Positions 45,274 through 54,221 of a stretch of 64,000 nt of DNA are shown here, in pieces (position 1 is the first letter of the stretch; each line of letters opens with the position of its first letter). The position numbers and the translations under genes were made by a program. The DNA is from Devosia sp. YR412 (lineage in GTDB: Bacteria; Pseudomonadota; Alphaproteobacteria; Rhizobiales; Devosiaceae): positions 186,001-250,000 of the forward strand of contig NZ_FOFL01000004.1 of NCBI RefSeq assembly GCF_900110945.1, in the 5' to 3' direction. Under the pieces are notes generated by a model. That model was not told the DNA's origin and searched no databases. It saw only the letters and a program-made list of their open reading frames with translations.

Positions 45274-46118
45274 GGCGTTCTCCGCAGGGACTGGCTAATG
45301 CGATTGGTGGCGAGCACGATGAGGATGACGATGACGCCCGGGAAGGTGGTCATCCACCAGGCCGTGGTCAGATAATTGCGACCTTCGGCAATGAGCAGGC
45401 CCCATTCCGGGGTCGGCGGCGGCGCGCCATAGCCAAGAAAACCCAGCGTCGAAATGGCGAGGATGGCGCTGCCGAACTGCAGTGCGGCAAAGGCAATCAC
45501 CGTGCCCAGCGAATTGGGCAGCACATGGCGCCACAACACGGCGCCAAACCGTCCACCACTGCCGAAGGCGGCCTCGACATAGTCGGCGCGACGCACCCGG
45601 ATGACTTCCGAGCGCATCAGTCGGGCAAAGCCGGCCACGGTCGTGGTGCCCACCGCGATGGCGACATTGACCGTCCCAAAGCCCAGAATGATGATGAGGG
45701 ATAGCTGAAACAGCAGGCCGGGCACCGAGAGCAGCACATCGACAATGCGCATGATGATCGTATCGAGGCGCCCGCCAACCGAGCCGGCGATCAGCCCGAG
45801 GGACGTGCCGCCGATAAAACCCACCACGACCGCAACGACGGCGCCAGAGAGCGAATTGATTGCGCCATAGATGATGCGCGCCAGGACATCCCGGCCGATT
45901 TCATCGGTACCGAACCAATGCGTCGCATCGGGCGCGCGCAACTGGTTACCCGCAATACCGACCGTACCGCTATGCGGCGTGAACAGACCCGGCGCAACGG
46001 CCCAGGCCACGGCGATGGCAACCACCGCCCAGGACAGCACCAGCGTCACATCGAGCTGGCGCAGCTTGCTCAGCCCAAGTTCGGGGCGACGCGTTGTGAA
46101 AAGGTCGAGATTGCTCAT
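45270..46118 (-). CDS. Peptide-type ABC transporter permease (DppC-like)
   Basis: 282 aa, starting at MSNLDLFTTRRPELG; the longer frame to 46844 is not coding. DATHWFGTDEIGRDVLARIIYGA is the DppC/OppC signature before the binding-protein-dependent permease core (GSVGGRLDTIIMRIVDVLLSVPGLL) with the EAA loop RADYVEAAFGSG. Five to six membrane segments. It overlaps the ATPase and the DppB-like permease by 4 bases each. Confidence 0.9.
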   Translation of the reverse strand: MSNLDLFTTRRPELGLSKLRQLDVTLVLSWAVVAIAVAWAVAPGLFTPHSGTVGIAGNQLRAPDATHWFGTDEIGRDVLARIIYGAINSLSGAVVAVVVGFIGGTSLGLIAGSVGGRLDTIIMRIVDVLLSVPGLLFQLSLIIILGFGTVNVAIAVGTTTVAGFARLMRSEVIRVRRADYVEAAFGSGGRFGAVLWRHVLPNSLGTVIAFAALQFGSAILAISTLGFLGYGAPPPTPEWGLLIAEGRNYLTTAWWMTTFPGVIVILIVLATNRISQSLRRTP

Positions 46119-47059
46119 GCGCTGGCTCCGACCGGATTTTTTAGACGGGCATCGATCAGCGGCGCGACGAGATCGACTACGAGGTTGATCAGCACGAAGC
46201 CGACAGCGGCGAGGATGACGATCGCCTGCAACACGGCAGTGTCCTGATAGCTCACGGCCTGTTCGGTGACCCGGCCCAGCCCATTGATGCCGAACACCGT
46301 CTCGGTGACCACGGCGCCAGCCAGCAACTCGCCGAACAGCACGCCGGCAATGGTCAGAACCGGCAGCAGCGCATTGCGCAGCACATGGTGCCACAGCACC
46401 CAGGGTCGACTGGCGCCCTTGGCGCGGGCGACACTGACGAAGGGCTGGGTCTGCACCTCGTCGAGACTGCGGATCAGGATCTGCGCCAGCGGCGCAGCAA
46501 TCGGCAGCGCCAGCGTCGCCACCGGCAGGATCAGCGCCTGGAACTCGGACGGGTTGATGATCGGCACGAGGCGCAGGCGGAACGAGAAAATCTGGATCAG
46601 CATGATGCCCAGCCAGAACACCGGCACCGAAATCATCAGGGCTGGCAGCGACTGCAGCAGGTTCCGCAGCCAGGCAAAAGGTGCCAGTGTCGCGGCAAAA
46701 GCCAACACACCGGCGATCAGCACCGCAAACACCAGGCCTAGGCTGGCCAGTCGCAGCGTGGGCGGCAGATTGGTCGCCAGCAGCGCATTGACCGGCACGC
46801 CGGCCTGCACAGAATAGCCAAAACTGCCCTGCAGGAAATTCCACAGGGTGTTGCCATACTGCGCCCAGATCGGCGCATCGGCGCCATAGAGCACTCGGAT
46901 TTCGGCAATCTGCTCCGGCGTCAGGCCCATTTCCGGGTTTTGATACTTGATCAGGATGGCATCGCCCGGCAGGGCCTGCAGCAGCAGGAACGAGGCGGTA
47001 AAGGCCAGCAGCAGCACCACGGCTGCCTGTCCAATTCTGCTCACGAGAAGTCGTGTCAT
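46115..47059 (-). CDS. Peptide-type ABC transporter permease (DppB-like)
   Basis: 314 aa from MTRLLVSRIGQAAVV. Six membrane segments with the DppB/OppB start, FTASFLLLQALPGDAILIKY, and the EAA loop ASRPWVLWHHVLRNALLPVLTIAG. It forms the channel with the DppC-like subunit. A hairpin separates it from the binding-protein gene upstream. A slightly longer open frame upstream of the ATG is not supported by a ribosome site. Confidence 0.9.
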   Translation of the reverse strand: MTRLLVSRIGQAAVVLLLAFTASFLLLQALPGDAILIKYQNPEMGLTPEQIAEIRVLYGADAPIWAQYGNTLWNFLQGSFGYSVQAGVPVNALLATNLPPTLRLASLGLVFAVLIAGVLAFAATLAPFAWLRNLLQSLPALMISVPVFWLGIMLIQIFSFRLRLVPIINPSEFQALILPVATLALPIAAPLAQILIRSLDEVQTQPFVSVARAKGASRPWVLWHHVLRNALLPVLTIAGVLFGELLAGAVVTETVFGINGLGRVTEQAVSYQDTAVLQAIVILAAVGFVLINLVVDLVAPLIDARLKNPVGASA

Positions 47060-47087
47060 GTGCCTCGCTCCATCGTCGGGAAAAGGG

Positions 47088-47117
47088 GGCTGTCCGGCAC
47101 AGGGCAACCGGACAGCC
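47088..47117 (-). terminator. Intercistronic terminator-like hairpin between binding protein and permease
   Basis: A perfect 10-bp stem GGCTGTCCGG / CCGGACAGCC with a 10-base loop; on the minus strand it is followed by CCCC then TTTT. It lies in the 72-base gap after the binding-protein gene and probably gives partial termination, so more binding protein than permease is made. Confidence 0.7.
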
Positions 47118-47131
47118 AGTCTGGCCGCGCC

Positions 47132-48778
47132 TTATCGGGGTGACAGCCAGGTGTTGTAAAAGCTCGGGCGCGCCACTGCGTCGAAGCTCACGTCATGCAC
47201 GTAGGGGGCGGCGGCAAACACCTGCGGCTCTTCGAAGATCGGGATCACATAAGCCTGGTCGAGAATGTAGACCTGTGCCTCACCGGCCAGTTCGAGCCGC
47301 TTGGCATTGTCCGGCTCCGAAGCGATGGCCAGCAGCAGATCGTTGAGCTTTGCGTCCTCAAAGGTCGCATTTGGATTGAGCCCACCCTTCTGCAGCAGGG
47401 CATCGCGATTGCTCGGGTAGAAGTTGGACTTGATGACGTCCGGATCGGCGCGGCCGACCATGGCCGACACCACCGGCGTCTTGAGCGGGTCGAGACGATC
47501 GACCGCGGCGCTACCGGCATCGCCAGCCAGTACGTTCAGCTTGACGCCGACCTGGGCCCACTGCTGGCTGAGCAGCTGGAAAGTGGCGCGGCTCTGCGGC
47601 TGCGGCAGCGATTCATAAACGCTGAGCTCAAGCTTGACGCCATCCTTCTCGCGTACGCCATCGGCACCGGGCACCCAGCCCGCCTCATCGAGCAGCGCCT
47701 TGGCTTTCTCCAGGTCAAACACGAGCTTGTCGGAGAGATCGACATAGCCCGCCGCGGTCGAAGCGATCACCGAAGTGGCCTGCGGATAGTGCGAGGAGAA
47801 AATCGTCTGGACGATTTCGGCGCTATTGGTCGCGGCCGTCAGCGCCTGACGCACCTTGATATCGGCAACCAGCGGATTGTCCGGCCGGAACACGGCGTTG
47901 TTGTTGACGCCACGCGTCGGCGCAGACAGCACGCTATAGCTCTGCGCCTCGACCTGGCCCTCGTCATAGGCCTGAATCTGGCGGATCACATCAGCCTGGC
48001 CGGCCAGCAGCGCGCCGATGCGCACACTGTCTTCTGGCGTTACGATATACTGGATGGCGTCGAGATAGGCGCGGCCCTGATGCTCGATATTGGCCGGACC
48101 CCAGGCATAGTCCTCGCGCACCTTTAGGTTGAGGCTCTGCCCCAGCACTTCGCTGTCGACCACGAAGGCACCCGAGCCGATGATCTTGGTGGCATCACCC
48201 AGTTCAGCGTAGGGCTGCTCCAGCACGCTTGGTGCCACGATGCCCGAACCGATCACCGAAGTCGCCTGCAGGAAGCCCGGCGCAGGCGCCTTGAACACGA
48301 ACTTGACGGTCTGCGGGTCGATGACTTCGCTGTGGTCGTAATTGTTGATTGCTTCGGCGACCGGATAGCCAAGTTCCTTGTTGCCCAGGCCAAAGACATC
48401 GAAATTCTTGGCGACGGCGGCGGCATCGAGCGGCGTGCCATCGGAGAAGGTCACGCCCGGGCGCAGTTTGAAGGTATATTCGGTGGCGTCTGTATTGATC
48501 TCCCAGCTCGCGGCGAGCCACGGCTCGTTCTGGAGCGTTTCCGGGTTCTGCCAGGTCAGCTTGTCGGTAATCTGGTTGAGAATACCGCTATTGGGGTAGA
48601 AGCCGCCGGCCGGCGGATAGAGATTGGTATGGGCCTGCTGTTCCAGGTAGACCAGCGTGCCGCCGGTGACGGGCTGGTCCTGGGCGATCACGGCCATGGC
48701 CGAAACGCTGGTCAGCAGCACGGCTGCGAGGGTGGGTTGCACTGTGCGCCGTAGCGCGCTCGATGAGATCAGAGACAC
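47132..48778 (-). CDS. Family 5 ABC transporter substrate-binding protein
   Basis: 548 aa, solute-binding protein family 5. I start it at a GTG (48778) with AGAGGAA about 6 bases upstream; an ATG 42 bases earlier is an alternative. A signal peptide follows (VQPTLAAVLLTSVSAMAVIAQ). Typical SBP_bac_5 features are YTFKLRPGVTFSDGTPLDAAAVAKNF and the VDLSDKLVFDLEKAKALLDEAGWVPG segment. It captures a peptide-like or other small molecule in the periplasm. First gene of the cassette with two permeases, the fused ATPase, the monooxygenase and two CMD proteins. Confidence 0.92.
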   Translation of the reverse strand: MSLISSSALRRTVQPTLAAVLLTSVSAMAVIAQDQPVTGGTLVYLEQQAHTNLYPPAGGFYPNSGILNQITDKLTWQNPETLQNEPWLAASWEINTDATEYTFKLRPGVTFSDGTPLDAAAVAKNFDVFGLGNKELGYPVAEAINNYDHSEVIDPQTVKFVFKAPAPGFLQATSVIGSGIVAPSVLEQPYAELGDATKIIGSGAFVVDSEVLGQSLNLKVREDYAWGPANIEHQGRAYLDAIQYIVTPEDSVRIGALLAGQADVIRQIQAYDEGQVEAQSYSVLSAPTRGVNNNAVFRPDNPLVADIKVRQALTAATNSAEIVQTIFSSHYPQATSVIASTAAGYVDLSDKLVFDLEKAKALLDEAGWVPGADGVREKDGVKLELSVYESLPQPQSRATFQLLSQQWAQVGVKLNVLAGDAGSAAVDRLDPLKTPVVSAMVGRADPDVIKSNFYPSNRDALLQKGGLNPNATFEDAKLNDLLLAIASEPDNAKRLELAGEAQVYILDQAYVIPIFEEPQVFAAAPYVHDVSFDAVARPSFYNTWLSPR

Positions 48779-48948
48779 GTCAAATTCCTCTTGGCAGGTA
48801 TCTCGCTTGGGATCCGACAATGCCTAAAGCCTACTCCTGGCCGATGTTTATTCAACAATGCCTAGTGGATTAGTCGTCTATTGTACGGGCGGGGCGGAGC
48901 ACGTTAATTCCACGAAATCCCCTCTCGCCGGAAACCCTTTGAAATGGC
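48779..48948. other. Intergenic region, divergent promoters
   Basis: 170 bases between the binding-protein gene (minus) and the regulatory element in front of the lysozyme-inhibitor gene (plus). The part near 48845-48890 is AT-rich (ttattcaacaatgcctagtggattagtcgtctattg) and may hold a promoter. No gene seen. Confidence 0.45.
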
Positions 48949-48968
48949 CCTCACCAGTTGTGAGGATG
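48949..48968 (+). promoter_or_regulatory. Copy 1 of the repeated 18-bp putative operator
   Basis: TCACCAGTTGTGAGGATG (48951-48968), 17 of 18 matching the common form TCACCAGTTCTGAGGATG. With its flank it makes a perfect inverted repeat CCTCAC-cagtt-GTGAGG. It lies 71 bases before the start of the MliC-like gene. Other copies are listed separately. Confidence 0.75.
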
Positions 48969-49039
48969 CGGCGCAAATCGGCACGGTCTAGCAGCGTGGA
49001 TAGTCATCAATCCGCCAAGCTCAACCGAAGGAGACATGC

Positions 49040-49405
49040 ATGAACGCCCGCTTTGCCGGCCCTGCCCTTCTCGCCTTCTGCCTTGCCCCCTGCGCCGCCT
49101 TTGCGGATAGCGGGCAGGTTGAACTCACTACCGCTGGAGAATTCCAGCAAACCAAGGTGACCTACGACTGCGGCGACAACGGCTCGCTCGACGTCAGCTA
49201 TGTCAATGCCGATCCTAACTTTTTGGCCGTCGTGCCGGTCTCTGGCGAAACACAGCCGCTAGTGTTTGCCTCGGTCCTCTCTGGCTCGGGCGTGCGCTAT
49301 GCGGCGGGCAAATATGTGTGGTGGAGCACCGGCAATACCGCCAACCTCTACGACACCACTCAAGACGACAATGCTCCAGCACTGCTCAGCTGCACACAAA
49401 AATAA
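49040..49405 (+). CDS. MliC-like lysozyme inhibitor
   Basis: 121 aa with a signal peptide (ALLAFCLAPCAAFADSG). The mature domain has the MliC/PliC pattern: TYDCGDNGSLDVSY, FASVLSGSGVRYAAGKYVWWSTG, ending LLSCTQK, with two Cys probably joined. No lipobox is seen after cleavage, so it is likely a free periplasmic inhibitor. It guards peptidoglycan from c-type lysozyme. A copy of the 18-bp operator precedes it, and another, in front of cyoA, follows 26 bases after its stop. Confidence 0.85.
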   Translation: MNARFAGPALLAFCLAPCAAFADSGQVELTTAGEFQQTKVTYDCGDNGSLDVSYVNADPNFLAVVPVSGETQPLVFASVLSGSGVRYAAGKYVWWSTGNTANLYDTTQDDNAPALLSCTQK

Positions 49406-49430
49406 CGGATTCTGAACGGACGAACCGCCG

Positions 49431-49452
49431 CCATCCTCAGAAGTGGTGATGG
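49431..49452 (+). promoter_or_regulatory. Copy 2 of the repeated putative operator, before cyoA
   Basis: Reads CCATCctcagaagtggtGATGG; on the opposite strand it matches the common form at 17 of 18 positions. The 5-bp ends are perfectly inverted. It lies 70-73 bases before the two candidate cyoA starts, a distance close to copy 1. Confidence 0.75.
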
Positions 49453-49521
49453 ATTTGCCAGTCATCGCCCGTATTGTCTGACACCTGGTCGCGCGGCCAT
49501 CTTGGTCTATTCGAGGTGATG

Positions 49522-50340
49522 ATGTTCAAGGACAGTCTGTTTGATCCTGCGGGCCCCGTTTCGGCGGCCACGCGGGACCTGTTCTTTGACTCCGTCGGCC
49601 TGATGCTGATCGTCGTCGCCCCGGTGTTCCTGCTGGTGGGCTTCGTGCTGTGGCGCTATCGCGCCGGAACCGGCGCCGCCTACAAGCCGCATTGGGCCGG
49701 ATCGCGCGCGGTCGAAATCGGCATCTGGTTCATGCCGGTGGTGATCGTCGTGGCGCTGTGGTTCATTGTCTGGAACCGCACGCATGCGCTCGATCCCTAT
49801 AAGCCCATAGCATCGGGGCTGCCGCCTCTGGTGGTGCAGGCGGTGGCGCTGGATTGGCAATGGCTGTTCATCTACCCGGACGAGAATGTCGCCGCCGTCA
49901 ACCGGCTGGTCTTCCCCGTCGGCCGCCCGCTCACAATTGAGCTGACCTCCGACACGGTGATGAATTCCCTCTCCATCCCGGCTCTGGGTGGTCAGATCTA
50001 TGCCATGGCCGGCATGGAGACACAGCTCAACCTCTTGGCCGATCGGCCCGGCGTCTATGACGGCCGCAACACCATGTTCAGCGGCGATGGCTTCTCCGCC
50101 CAGACCTTTGCCGCCGAAGCGGTAGATGTCTCTGGCTTCCAATCCTTCCTCGCCCAGGCGCGCGCCAGTGGCGATGCGCTGGACGCAGCGGGCTTCGAAA
50201 CCCTGTCGACGCCAACCATCGCCGGTCCCGTAAGACTCTATTCAACCGTCGAGCCCAAACTCTTCCACACCATCATGGCCGCGCATGGTTCGATGCCCGA
50301 GATGGCGCCCGCCGCAAATCATGCGGAGCATGCGCCATGA
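49522..50340 (+). CDS. cyoA: Cytochrome o ubiquinol oxidase subunit II
   Basis: 272 aa from the ATG at 49522 (GAGG 5 bases away); an ATG one codon earlier, or a TTG 16 codons earlier, are alternatives. Two membrane segments (VGLMLIVVAPVFLLVGFVLWRYRAG and IGIWFMPVVIVVALWFIVWN) precede a cupredoxin-type domain (WQWLFIYPDENVAAVNRLVFP) without CuA Cys ligands, as expected for a quinol oxidase. Unlike most CyoA it has no signal peptide or lipobox Cys at all. Docks on subunit I on the periplasmic side. Confidence 0.9.
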   Translation: MFKDSLFDPAGPVSAATRDLFFDSVGLMLIVVAPVFLLVGFVLWRYRAGTGAAYKPHWAGSRAVEIGIWFMPVVIVVALWFIVWNRTHALDPYKPIASGLPPLVVQAVALDWQWLFIYPDENVAAVNRLVFPVGRPLTIELTSDTVMNSLSIPALGGQIYAMAGMETQLNLLADRPGVYDGRNTMFSGDGFSAQTFAAEAVDVSGFQSFLAQARASGDALDAAGFETLSTPTIAGPVRLYSTVEPKLFHTIMAAHGSMPEMAPAANHAEHAP

Positions 50341-52337
50341 ACCCCGACCTGCTGTTCGGCAAGCTCACGCTCGACGCCCTGCCCTTCTACAGCCCGATCG
50401 CCGCCGGCGGCGCGGCGACCATCGTGCTCGGCGGCGTGGCCGTGGTTGGGCTGATTACCTGGCTCAAGGCCTGGACCTATCTCTGGACCGAATGGTTCAC
50501 CAGCACCGACCACAAAAAGCTCGGCATCATGTATGTGATCCTGGCCCTCGTCATGCTGCTGCGCGGCTTCGTCGATGCGCTGATGATGCGGGCGCAGCAG
50601 GCCATCGCCATGGGCAATGAGGGCTATCTGACGCCCGATCATTTCCAGCAGGTGTTTTCCTCGCATGGCACGATCATGATCTTTTTCATGGGCATGCCCT
50701 TCCTGTTCGGCATCATGAACTATGTCGTACCACTACAGCTTGGCGCCCGCGACGTCGCCTTCCCGCTGCTCAATGCCATCGGCCTCTGGCTCACCGCCGC
50801 CGGCGCGGCGCTGGTCATGGCCTCGCTGGTCATCGGCGTCTTCTCGACCGGCGGCTGGACCGGTTATCCGCCCTATACCGAACTCAGCTACAGCCCCACC
50901 GTCGGCGTCGACTATTGGATCATGGCGCTTCTGATCGCCGGCACCGGCACGACGCTCAGCGCCATCAATTTTATTGTCACCATCTACAAGATGCGGGCGC
51001 CCGGCATGGGGCTGATGCAGATGCCGCTGTTCTGCTGGACCGCGCTCTGCGCCAGCCTCCTTGCCGTCTTCGCCCTGCCCGGCCTCACCGTTGCGGGCGG
51101 ATTATTGGCGCTTGACCGCTACTTGGGCATGCATTTCTTCACCAATGACGGCGGCGGCAATGTGATGAACTATGCCAACTTGTTCTGGATTTTCGGCCAT
51201 CCCGAGGTCTACATCCTGATCCTGCCGGCCTTTGGCGTCTTTTCTACCGTTATACCAACCTTTAGCCAGAAGCGCCTATTTGGTTACAATGTGCTGGTCT
51301 ATGCCACCATGTGCATTGCCGTGTTGAGCTTCACCGTCTGGCTGCATCACTTCTTCACCATGGGCGCCGATGCCAACGTCAATGCCTTCTTCGGCATCAT
51401 GACCGCCGTGATCGCCGTACCGACCGGCGTGAAAGTTTATGACTGGATCCTCACCATGTATCGCGGCCGGCTGCGCTTCGATACGCCGATGCTGTGGTCG
51501 ATCGCCTTCATCCTCACCTTCGTCATCGGCGGCATGACCGGGGTCATCCTCTCCATCCCGCCGCTCGATTATGTCTTCCACAACACGCTGTTCCTGATCG
51601 CCCATTTCCACAACATGCTGATCCCCGGCATGCTGTTTGGCCTGTTCGCCGGCTATGCCTACTGGTTTCCCAAAGCCTTCGGTTTTCCACTCGACGAGAC
51701 CTGGGGCCGTCGCGCCTTCTGGTTCTGGGTCGTCGGCTTTTACCTCGCCTTCATGCCGCTCTATGTGCTGGGCTTCATGGGCGCGGTGCGCCGCATGACC
51801 TATTACGACCAGCCGGAATGGCAGGTTTATTTCATCATCGCCGCCATTGGCGCGCTGTCGGTGCTGCTTGGCATCGTCAGCCAGATCATCCAGCTGGTGG
51901 TCAGCATCCGCAACCGGGCGCAGACCGCCAATCTTGCCGGTGACCACTGGGGCGGACAGACGCTCGAATGGTCCACCTCCTCGCCGCCGCCCGAATACAA
52001 TTTTGCCGTGCTGCCCACTGTCTGCACGCTGGACGCCTTCCAGGTGGCCAAGGATATGGGCACGCCCCATCTCTGGCCCGAACGCTACGAGCCGCTCGAA
52101 GTGCCGCGCAACACCATGGTCGGCCTAGTCTTCGGTGCCCTTGCCTTCCTCCTCGGCTTTGCCACGGTCTGGCATATCTGGTGGCTGGCCGGTCTCGCCA
52201 TCATCGGCATTGTCGGCATCACCATCGCCCGCAGCTTTGCCACCGAAACCACCCGCATCATTCCGGCGAGCGAAATCGCCTTGACAGAACTGCGCTGGAA
52301 GCAGGCCATTTTGGCGCAGCAGGGAGATGCGCAATGA
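50337..52337 (+). CDS. cyoB: Cytochrome o ubiquinol oxidase subunit I
   Basis: 666 aa, heme-copper oxidase catalytic subunit, full length. It oxidises ubiquinol and reduces O2 to water while pumping protons. TSTDHKKLGIMY and SSHGTIMIFFMG hold the low-spin heme ligand region, WIFGHPEVYILILPAFG has the CuB His and the crosslinked Tyr, TVWLHHFFTMG carries the CuB His pair, and FLIAHFHNMLIPG has the high-spin heme His. Overlaps cyoA and cyoC by 4 bases each. Confidence 0.96.
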   Translation: MNPDLLFGKLTLDALPFYSPIAAGGAATIVLGGVAVVGLITWLKAWTYLWTEWFTSTDHKKLGIMYVILALVMLLRGFVDALMMRAQQAIAMGNEGYLTPDHFQQVFSSHGTIMIFFMGMPFLFGIMNYVVPLQLGARDVAFPLLNAIGLWLTAAGAALVMASLVIGVFSTGGWTGYPPYTELSYSPTVGVDYWIMALLIAGTGTTLSAINFIVTIYKMRAPGMGLMQMPLFCWTALCASLLAVFALPGLTVAGGLLALDRYLGMHFFTNDGGGNVMNYANLFWIFGHPEVYILILPAFGVFSTVIPTFSQKRLFGYNVLVYATMCIAVLSFTVWLHHFFTMGADANVNAFFGIMTAVIAVPTGVKVYDWILTMYRGRLRFDTPMLWSIAFILTFVIGGMTGVILSIPPLDYVFHNTLFLIAHFHNMLIPGMLFGLFAGYAYWFPKAFGFPLDETWGRRAFWFWVVGFYLAFMPLYVLGFMGAVRRMTYYDQPEWQVYFIIAAIGALSVLLGIVSQIIQLVVSIRNRAQTANLAGDHWGGQTLEWSTSSPPPEYNFAVLPTVCTLDAFQVAKDMGTPHLWPERYEPLEVPRNTMVGLVFGALAFLLGFATVWHIWWLAGLAIIGIVGITIARSFATETTRIIPASEIALTELRWKQAILAQQGDAQ

Positions 52338-52951
52338 GCGAGCGCCAGCACCCCGGCATCAACCTCACCCATGCGCGACCGCAGGATGCACGCCATGCCG
52401 AGGTAACGGTCTTTGGTTTCTGGACCTTTCTGATGAGCGACGCGATCCTCTTCGCGCTGCTGTTCGCCACCTATGCGTCCATGGTTAGCCGCACCGCCGG
52501 TGGCCCCTCCGGCGCCGAGCTTTTCGATATCGGCAATGCCTTCCTCGAAACCATAGTGCTGCTGCTCAGCAGCTTCACCTTCGGCATGGCGGCCGTGGCG
52601 CTCAAGGAGGGCCGCCAGCGCGCCGCAAGCCTTTGGCTCGTCGTCACCCTGCTGCTCGGCCTCGGCTTCCTCGGTCTCGAACTGCGCGAATTTTCGTCGC
52701 TCATAACCCAGGGTGCAACACCCCAGACCAGCGGCTTTCTCTCGAGCTTTTTCGTGCTGCTGTCGCTGCACGGACTGCATGCGCTGGTCGGCTGCATCTG
52801 GATCGGCGTCATGCTGGCCCAGATCGCCATATTCGGCCTCTCCCGCCCGGTGCGCTCGCGCCTGCTGCGGCTTGGCCTGTTCTGGCATTTCCTCGATCTG
52901 GTCTGGATCGTGATCTTTACTCTGGTCTATCTACCGGTGGTGTCAGCATGA
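52334..52951 (+). CDS. cyoC: Cytochrome o ubiquinol oxidase subunit III
   Basis: 205 aa from the ATG overlapping the cyoB stop. Five membrane segments with GFWTFLMSDAILFALLFATY and SSFFVLLSLHGLHALVGCIW, typical of heme-copper oxidase subunit III. The open frame upstream is a shadow of cyoB. It stabilises the oxidase and may feed oxygen or protons. Confidence 0.95.
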   Translation: MSERQHPGINLTHARPQDARHAEVTVFGFWTFLMSDAILFALLFATYASMVSRTAGGPSGAELFDIGNAFLETIVLLLSSFTFGMAAVALKEGRQRAASLWLVVTLLLGLGFLGLELREFSSLITQGATPQTSGFLSSFFVLLSLHGLHALVGCIWIGVMLAQIAIFGLSRPVRSRLLRLGLFWHFLDLVWIVIFTLVYLPVVSA

Positions 52952-53304
52952 GTGGTCCCTGGGAAGGCAATGCCGGCGGCCATAACTTGCCGCAACCCAA
53001 TGCCGAGGCCCGCCAGGAGCGCGCCGCCTATCTCTGGGGGCTGTCGCTGGCTCTGCTGCTGACAGCAGCGGCCTTCGGGCTGGCGGTCTTCAAGATTCTC
53101 GCCGGCCCGGCACTGCTGGCAGTCATCGGCCTGCTTGCCGTCATCCAGGTCGTGGTGCAGTTCCGCTTCTTCCTCCACATCGACCTGTCTAAGTCAAAGC
53201 GCGAAGACCTGCAGTTGATCCTCTTCACCGGGCTGCTGATCCTAATCATGGTCGGCGGCAGCCTGTGGATCCTCGGCAATCTCGACCAGCGGATGATGGG
53301 CTAG
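52948..53304 (+). CDS. cyoD: Cytochrome o ubiquinol oxidase subunit IV
   Basis: 118 aa from the ATG overlapping the cyoC stop. Three membrane segments, with FRFFLHIDLSKSKREDLQLILFTGLLILIMVGGSLWILGNLDQRM typical of the CyoD end. Helps assemble CuB/subunit I. No heme O synthase (cyoE) follows: the next gene is convergent, 2 bases away, so cyoE must be elsewhere. Confidence 0.93.
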   Translation: MSGPWEGNAGGHNLPQPNAEARQERAAYLWGLSLALLLTAAAFGLAVFKILAGPALLAVIGLLAVIQVVVQFRFFLHIDLSKSKREDLQLILFTGLLILIMVGGSLWILGNLDQRMMG

Positions 53305-53306
53305 TT

Positions 53307-53657
53307 TTACTGGCTCTGGCCAAACACCAGCTGTGTTGCGCTCTGCGAAAAATCCTCAAGGCGCTCGGTCTTGGCATCGTCCGATAAATCCGCCTGGCCA
53401 TCGGTGGTCAAGCAATAGCTGGCGATCAGATTGTCGAGCACGGCATCATCCGGCACGCCGGCCTGCTTGAGATCGAAGATCGCTGTCTCCAGCGCATCCG
53501 GCGCGTCGAGATCGACACCATCGGGCAGGATATGCGCCACGACGCCTGCCAGTGCCGGATCATCCAGCTTGGCCAGCACCGGACATTCAAGTGCCATGGC
53601 CGGAGTAGCAAGTGCGACCATGGTGGCCAGGACATAAAGCCTACGCAGCTTGGGCAT
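53307..53657 (-). CDS. Uncharacterised exported protein
   Basis: 116 aa from MPKLRRLYVLATMVALA, with AAGGA before it. It has a signal peptide (to ATPAMALE) and an acidic mature part of about 90 residues with two Cys (LECPVLA, IASYCLTT) and DAVLDNLIASYCLTTDGQADLSDDAKTERLEDFSQSA. No family recognised. Last gene of the small minus-strand operon that starts with the lipase-like hydrolase. Confidence 0.7.
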   Translation of the reverse strand: MPKLRRLYVLATMVALATPAMALECPVLAKLDDPALAGVVAHILPDGVDLDAPDALETAIFDLKQAGVPDDAVLDNLIASYCLTTDGQADLSDDAKTERLEDFSQSATQLVFGQSQ

Positions 53658-53670
53658 GAGATATCCTTGG

Positions 53671-54189
53671 TTACGGCTGGGTCTGCACGACCGGGGCATT
53701 GTTCCAGACCCAGACGTAACGGGCGAACTTGCCGATGAAGATGCCGGTGAACAGACCCGAAAGGGTCAGGTCGGCGATGCGGAACGTCGTTTCCTGCAGC
53801 AGATCGGGTGACACGGCAGCAACGACGCCGAAGCCGTATTTCACGGCAAAGGTCAGCATCAGCAGCGGCAGCAGGGTGTAATCGGCCGGATGATGCAGCG
53901 TGCCAGCCGCGCGGTTGGGGACGATTTCGTAGCGCGAGACAATGCCCCAGCCCACCGCCGCGCCAAGCGCAATGCCGACCAGCCAGAACCCAGCCGTATC
54001 CAGCGCCACGCCATACAGCGTCACCAGATCATAGAGGCCCCAGGCGGTGAAAATCACCGGCAGAATGGCCATCTTGAGCAGCGTCGTGTCGCCGGGATTG
54101 CGTCCCTTGATGCCGCGGAACAGCAGGTAGGCGAACAGGACCCAGACCCAGACCGGCGTCTGCGTCAGAAATTGGGACAGGATATCCAT
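53671..54189 (-). CDS. Uncharacterised four- to five-helix membrane protein
   Basis: 172 aa from MDILSQFLTQTPVWVWVLF; the longer upstream frame is a shadow of the hydrolase gene. Resembles the DUF6622-type of small membrane proteins, which share the WVLFAYLLFRGIKGRNPGDT start; that assignment is from memory. Function unknown. It lies 32 bases downstream of the hydrolase and 13 bases upstream of the small exported protein. Confidence 0.72.
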   Translation of the reverse strand: MDILSQFLTQTPVWVWVLFAYLLFRGIKGRNPGDTTLLKMAILPVIFTAWGLYDLVTLYGVALDTAGFWLVGIALGAAVGWGIVSRYEIVPNRAAGTLHHPADYTLLPLLMLTFAVKYGFGVVAAVSPDLLQETTFRIADLTLSGLFTGIFIGKFARYVWVWNNAPVVQTQP

Positions 54190-54221
54190 GACATGAAGCT
54201 CGCTTTGGAAAAGACTGAAAC

